NCBI GenBank assembly: GCA_050084515.1
Contig: CM114272.1
Coordinates: forward strand, 32,674,001 to 32,738,000
DNA from: Blasia pusilla
Taxonomy: Eukaryota; Marchantiophyta; Marchantiopsida; Blasiales
Reading direction: 5' to 3'
Length of the DNA: 64,000 bases
A program made the position numbers and the translations under genes. The first letter of the stretch is position 1, and the number at the start of each line of letters is the position of its first letter. Positions 60,471 to 64,000 of this stretch are shown here, piece by piece. The notes beneath the pieces are model-generated. The model had not been told where the DNA came from. It saw only the letters and a list, made by a program, of their open reading frames with translations, and did not search any database.

Positions 60471-62830
60471 TCCATATGATACTCTATGGTATGCACTTGA
60501 CTCTAGAGTGGACCTTGCTATTCGTATGCATCAAGCTCTACTCTTTGATTCTTGCGGAGGTTGGTTAGTTCCTCACGCACGCTAAGCCTCTTCTCTTGTA
60601 TCTATGTGTTGCTACCAGTTATGCGTGCAAGACTTTGTAGTGAAGCCTTTAGCCAGCCTCCTTCCTCACACTTAAAATCAAAACTAGCCTTCCTCGCACT
60701 TAAAATCAAAACTAGCACGGCCGGAGATCCGAACGGGGTACCTCGTTTACTTGCATGAAGGACTTACTGGACGGGGTTGTCTTTGTGGAGTATGACCAAA
60801 TTTCACATGCAATTCTTGGGTTTCTAAAGAATCTTGCATTCATCTAGAGAATTGAAAGATTTAGGACATATGGTTATCACATGATCTGGTTGAATGCTCT
60901 ACTCCTCTACTAGAACTTGAAGTGGGGTGCATACCTAAGAGTTCATAAACATCATCATTGTGGGCAAGATTGCATAAAGTCTAGAGTCTACGAAATAGAT
61001 GATTCACAATGCATCCTAGAGTAGGATACATTGTGACCGACGACGATGGAGCCCAGCATCATCCATTCTTTCATTGTTATGTATTCTATGTTAAAAATTT
61101 GATGCCGTACATCGCAAGGGCTTCACTTTTTCCAATTCTTCTCCTCCCAAATTGAAAACCTTCTTACAAAACGTACCCTAAACGTCTTTAAAAAAATAAT
61201 ACAAATTTCTATAATATTGGACATTCCACATCTCAAGCTTAGAGGAGAAACATAACATAGTCTAGTATATATACACGGGCAGTATATATACTAGTCTCTC
61301 TGCAGGATCCACTTCCCGATCCGATACTTTAAATTTCTTAAACGAGGGAGACCATTCTGTCGACTAATCAAAGATCGATGAACCGGCATCTCTGCAGGGG
61401 ACGAATTTGTTGGTAAAATCAACATACCTTTGAATCCATCAACTTTTGTAGAATAGTGGAACTCGTGACATCATACTGCAATTTGTGATCCTCTGCAATT
61501 TGTAACGGATACGAACTATGATTACCGGAGGGTTTGCGAGTGCTGTGGTGCGCATTTTGAAAGTGACTCCATCGTTCCAAATTCACATCTCTGAGTCCAC
61601 AGGTTTCTTCGAACATCTCAGATTACAACCGGGTAGTGTATTATAAGACAATAACTTCACATACGTTTCTCCGGTGCGCATTTATTGTGCTTCACCCTGG
61701 CCGAAGTCCAGTGGTGAGTTTTAGCAACCTCCATGACAGGTCTGCGGGTCAGTGCGCAAAGATCTTGTCTTAGTCAGCGATTTCAATGGATTACCTCACT
61801 GGTGATTTTACCGATCACCCTTGGACTGATGGGGATCCACGAGAAGTTTGTGGCAGTTTTGAATATGTCAGGACAAGACGTTGCTGTTAGCCTTTCGGGG
61901 GTTCAAGTTTCCATACGCAGAGAGGAGTAGCTGTGGAATTGGACGCTGAGACTCAGAGAGATCCAGTTTAGAGACAATATTGCGCTTGTTAGAGGAATGG
62001 ACCTCCATCTACATCAATGAATTCCTCCGGTTGTCTGAGGGAACTCAGTCAAACGACTTTCTCTATTCCTCTCCCACATGCAGCTCTGAGCAAACTTTTA
62101 TGACGAATTTCCTCCACACTCAGATATCAACGCGCAAGTAGTCTGTGTAAGCGCTTGCATTTCCGCAGGTTGAGGTACTTCCATCACCGATTACAGGGGT
62201 CCAATCCTTCCTCGCCGGTAACCACAGCCGGGGAGCCGCAGCACTTCGGAAACCTCGCCCTGCCAGTGATCCGAGTTCTTCTTGGACCATCAGTGCATCA
62301 CATGAAGCGCGGTGGGCCCTGCCCTCCGACTGGAGCTCGACGGTCGTCGTAGGAAAATACTGACCACTCGTGGTTTTCTCATCACTGTGGTGATTAGTCC
62401 CTATATCCAGCGGTCGTCGCGTCTCGAGGAGTAAGGTTTCACCACAGCATTGCGGGAACGGACGGCTTGCGGTTGCTGACAGCGAAAGACTTACCGTGAG
62501 GTGGATACAGAGATAGGGAAGGAAGCCAGCCACGTATCCTTTGTTGATTGTTCTCCGGAAGCCTCTGGTAGTGATCTAAAATAAAATTTCCTTATAGTTC
62601 CTTCTCGTCACCCGCTTTTTATTGAGACCTCTTTCATCTCCACCAGAGTACGAGGAGACTAGCTACATAGCTTTTCAGAAGCCTCAGCTTGAAAACGAGA
62701 TGGTTTGTTCTGGAGTAACAGTGCTCAAAGAACTTGCGGCGTTCTCGGCCTCGTGCAGTGGTTCCTACACCGGATATGAGGAATTTCTCAGTGCAGCAGT
62801 TTAAGCACCTGTAATCTGAATCCTGTCACG
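60471..62830. other. spacer and probable upstream region of the lumen-protein gene
   Basis: No supported gene. AT-rich to about 61300, then higher GC toward 62830. Open frames at 61733-61930 and 62120-62533 have no recognisable domain. Confidence 0.4.
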
Positions 62831-63777
62831 ATGCAGAGAGCTGTGTGCCGACCTCTCAATGTTAGGCCGATGGAGGGAATGCTCTCTTCGTCCATGTCGC
62901 CCTTCGTCGTAGATGGTTCTGGAAACCCCGTGGGTAACTTGTCCACTTCGAAGCAGGTTAATAAGAAAAACTTGCCAGGTGACATCGCAATTGAAGCAGT
63001 GAGATTGCGACGAGTTTCATCAACGAGATGTAGCACGGATTTCGACAGAGAGTCAAATTATCGTCATTTTCAGGGCGGAGAAAGGCAGGTTAGTTTCTTC
63101 TTCAGCGCTGGTCCCAGCAGTTTCATTTTGAATTTTCGAAATGCGGAAATACCAAAATGTAGATCCGGTCCTGATGCTCGTTAATTTCAAGACGTGACGC
63201 TACTACTCTAGGAAACCTAGTATGTATCGATTACCAGTCACAAAGGTCAGTCGGTGTCATATCCGCTCTTGGATTTATCAATTCCCTTGTAATTCTGCAC
63301 TCTCCTTTCATTATTCCGAACGATAAGTGCGACTGCATTTGCATGGTAAGCAACTACTATCATTTTCGCAAATTGTTTGGAAGCTGCGATTGGCCAGCAG
63401 GCGATGGCAATTAAATCATTCGGGCAGTTGAAGGGTAGGTGGCGGAGTCCAAAGAAGGATGCGGACGATTTCCGACGAGAAGATTTCTTGTAGCCATGTT
63501 GCCTGTGGCTGCCGCGACATTGCGAGTCTCCCATGCCTCGGCTGGTGCCGTGCCAACTATCGAAGCTCCTTACAGCAACTTGCTGCTACGGAGTCTTGGT
63601 CTCGGCGATCCCGACATCTATTATCCTCGGTATGACAATCATTTCCTCTCATTCTGTGCTGCTTGTGTTCGCCAATCTCATTCCCTTCACGTGTTATAGA
63701 ATAGGTTTGGAAATCTCTACAGAACCAGTGCTTTAAATCCAAAAACAAGTAGGGGGATACAAAGAACAAACCTCTAA
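62831..63777 (+). CDS. putative thylakoid-lumen protein with Tat-type bipartite transit peptide (3' end uncertain, maybe truncated)
   Basis: Exon 1, 62831-63088 (86 codons, donor CAG|GTTAGT), and exon 2, 63439-63629 (acceptor GGTAG|GTG, donor TCG|GTATGA). Exon 1 is basic and Ser-rich, as in a stromal targeting signal. Exon 2 supplies a twin arginine (TRRFLVAMLPVAAATL, about residues 99-114) and a hydrophobic core ending SHASA|GAV, a lumenal cleavage site. The mature part starts VPTIEAPYSNLLLRSLGLGD and PDIYYPR. A third exon at 63705-63777 would add about 24 residues ending TNL, much too short for a normal lumenal protein. Either later exons lie past the window or the gene is broken by AT-rich insertion near 63780. 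I do not recognise the family. Confidence 0.5.
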
Positions 63778-64000
63778 AAAACCTCTAAAAAGTATTTCCC
63801 ACGTCCATCGAAAGCCAAATGAGTTGGAAATGAACCTCACGTACACTAAGAACCACAGGAAGAGAGCTACAAATAATAGGACCATAACATCTTCTGCCTA
63901 AGCGAATTGTTCGAGAAAAAATATTCTTGGATCGAGATAACATTTTAATTGCCATGATAAGTAGTAGGTTGAAGAAAATGGACATTTGTGGCGACCAAAA

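Noticed and set aside
1-64000. CRISPR arrays, bacterial operons, prophage or contamination
   Set aside because: Spliced genes, plant retroelements and plastid targeting are found throughout; the bacterial-type dehydrogenases carry many introns, so they are resident nuclear genes.

Overview
This window looks like nuclear DNA of a land plant. Genes have many short GT-AG introns, two encoded proteins carry plastid transit peptides, and AT-rich intergenic DNA is packed with decayed LTR retrotransposons and Helitrons. A bryophyte (moss or liverwort) or another early-diverging plant is my best guess, because multi-intron copies of a bacterial-type iron alcohol dehydrogenase and DNMT3-like sequences fit such genomes. 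The sequence alone does not prove it.

Layout. 1-5876 (minus strand): the 5' two thirds of a Ty3/gypsy element (LTR, gag, protease, a DNMT3-like cytosine methyltransferase domain, then the start of reverse transcriptase), cut by the window edge. 5990-7610: a decayed Helitron helicase. 8467-14661: a Ty1/copia element whose gag-protease part is replaced by an opposite-strand gypsy fragment (RT, RNase H, integrase, PHD finger). 14662-21100: AT-rich DNA with short Helitron-like repeats. 21200-24613: a GC-rich gene island with one three- or four-exon membrane protein gene. 26740-28565: a solo LTR nested inside a related LTR. 28640-35490: a satellite of about 175 bp split by a nearly full-length copia element with a perfect 5-bp target duplication. 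35510-37750: a second, older copy of the methyltransferase gypsy element. 39312-55588: three iron alcohol dehydrogenase genes (minus, plus, minus). 57910-58804: another LTR copy. 59452-60470: a relic resembling an N6/N4 DNA methylase. 62831-63777: a gene with a Tat-type thylakoid-lumen targeting sequence.

The main result is the methyltransferase-bearing retrotransposon. Two diverged copies 35 kb apart share the same order, protease - methyltransferase - reverse transcriptase. In the second copy all these blocks sit in one codon phase, so the methyltransferase is a fixed part of the pol polyprotein and not a chance neighbour. The second result is the dehydrogenase cluster. Genes 2 and 3 resolve to complete 496-residue models with matching coding lengths and one intron difference. 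Gene 1 has an intact core but no recognisable transit-peptide exon, and its last exon is duplicated in tandem.
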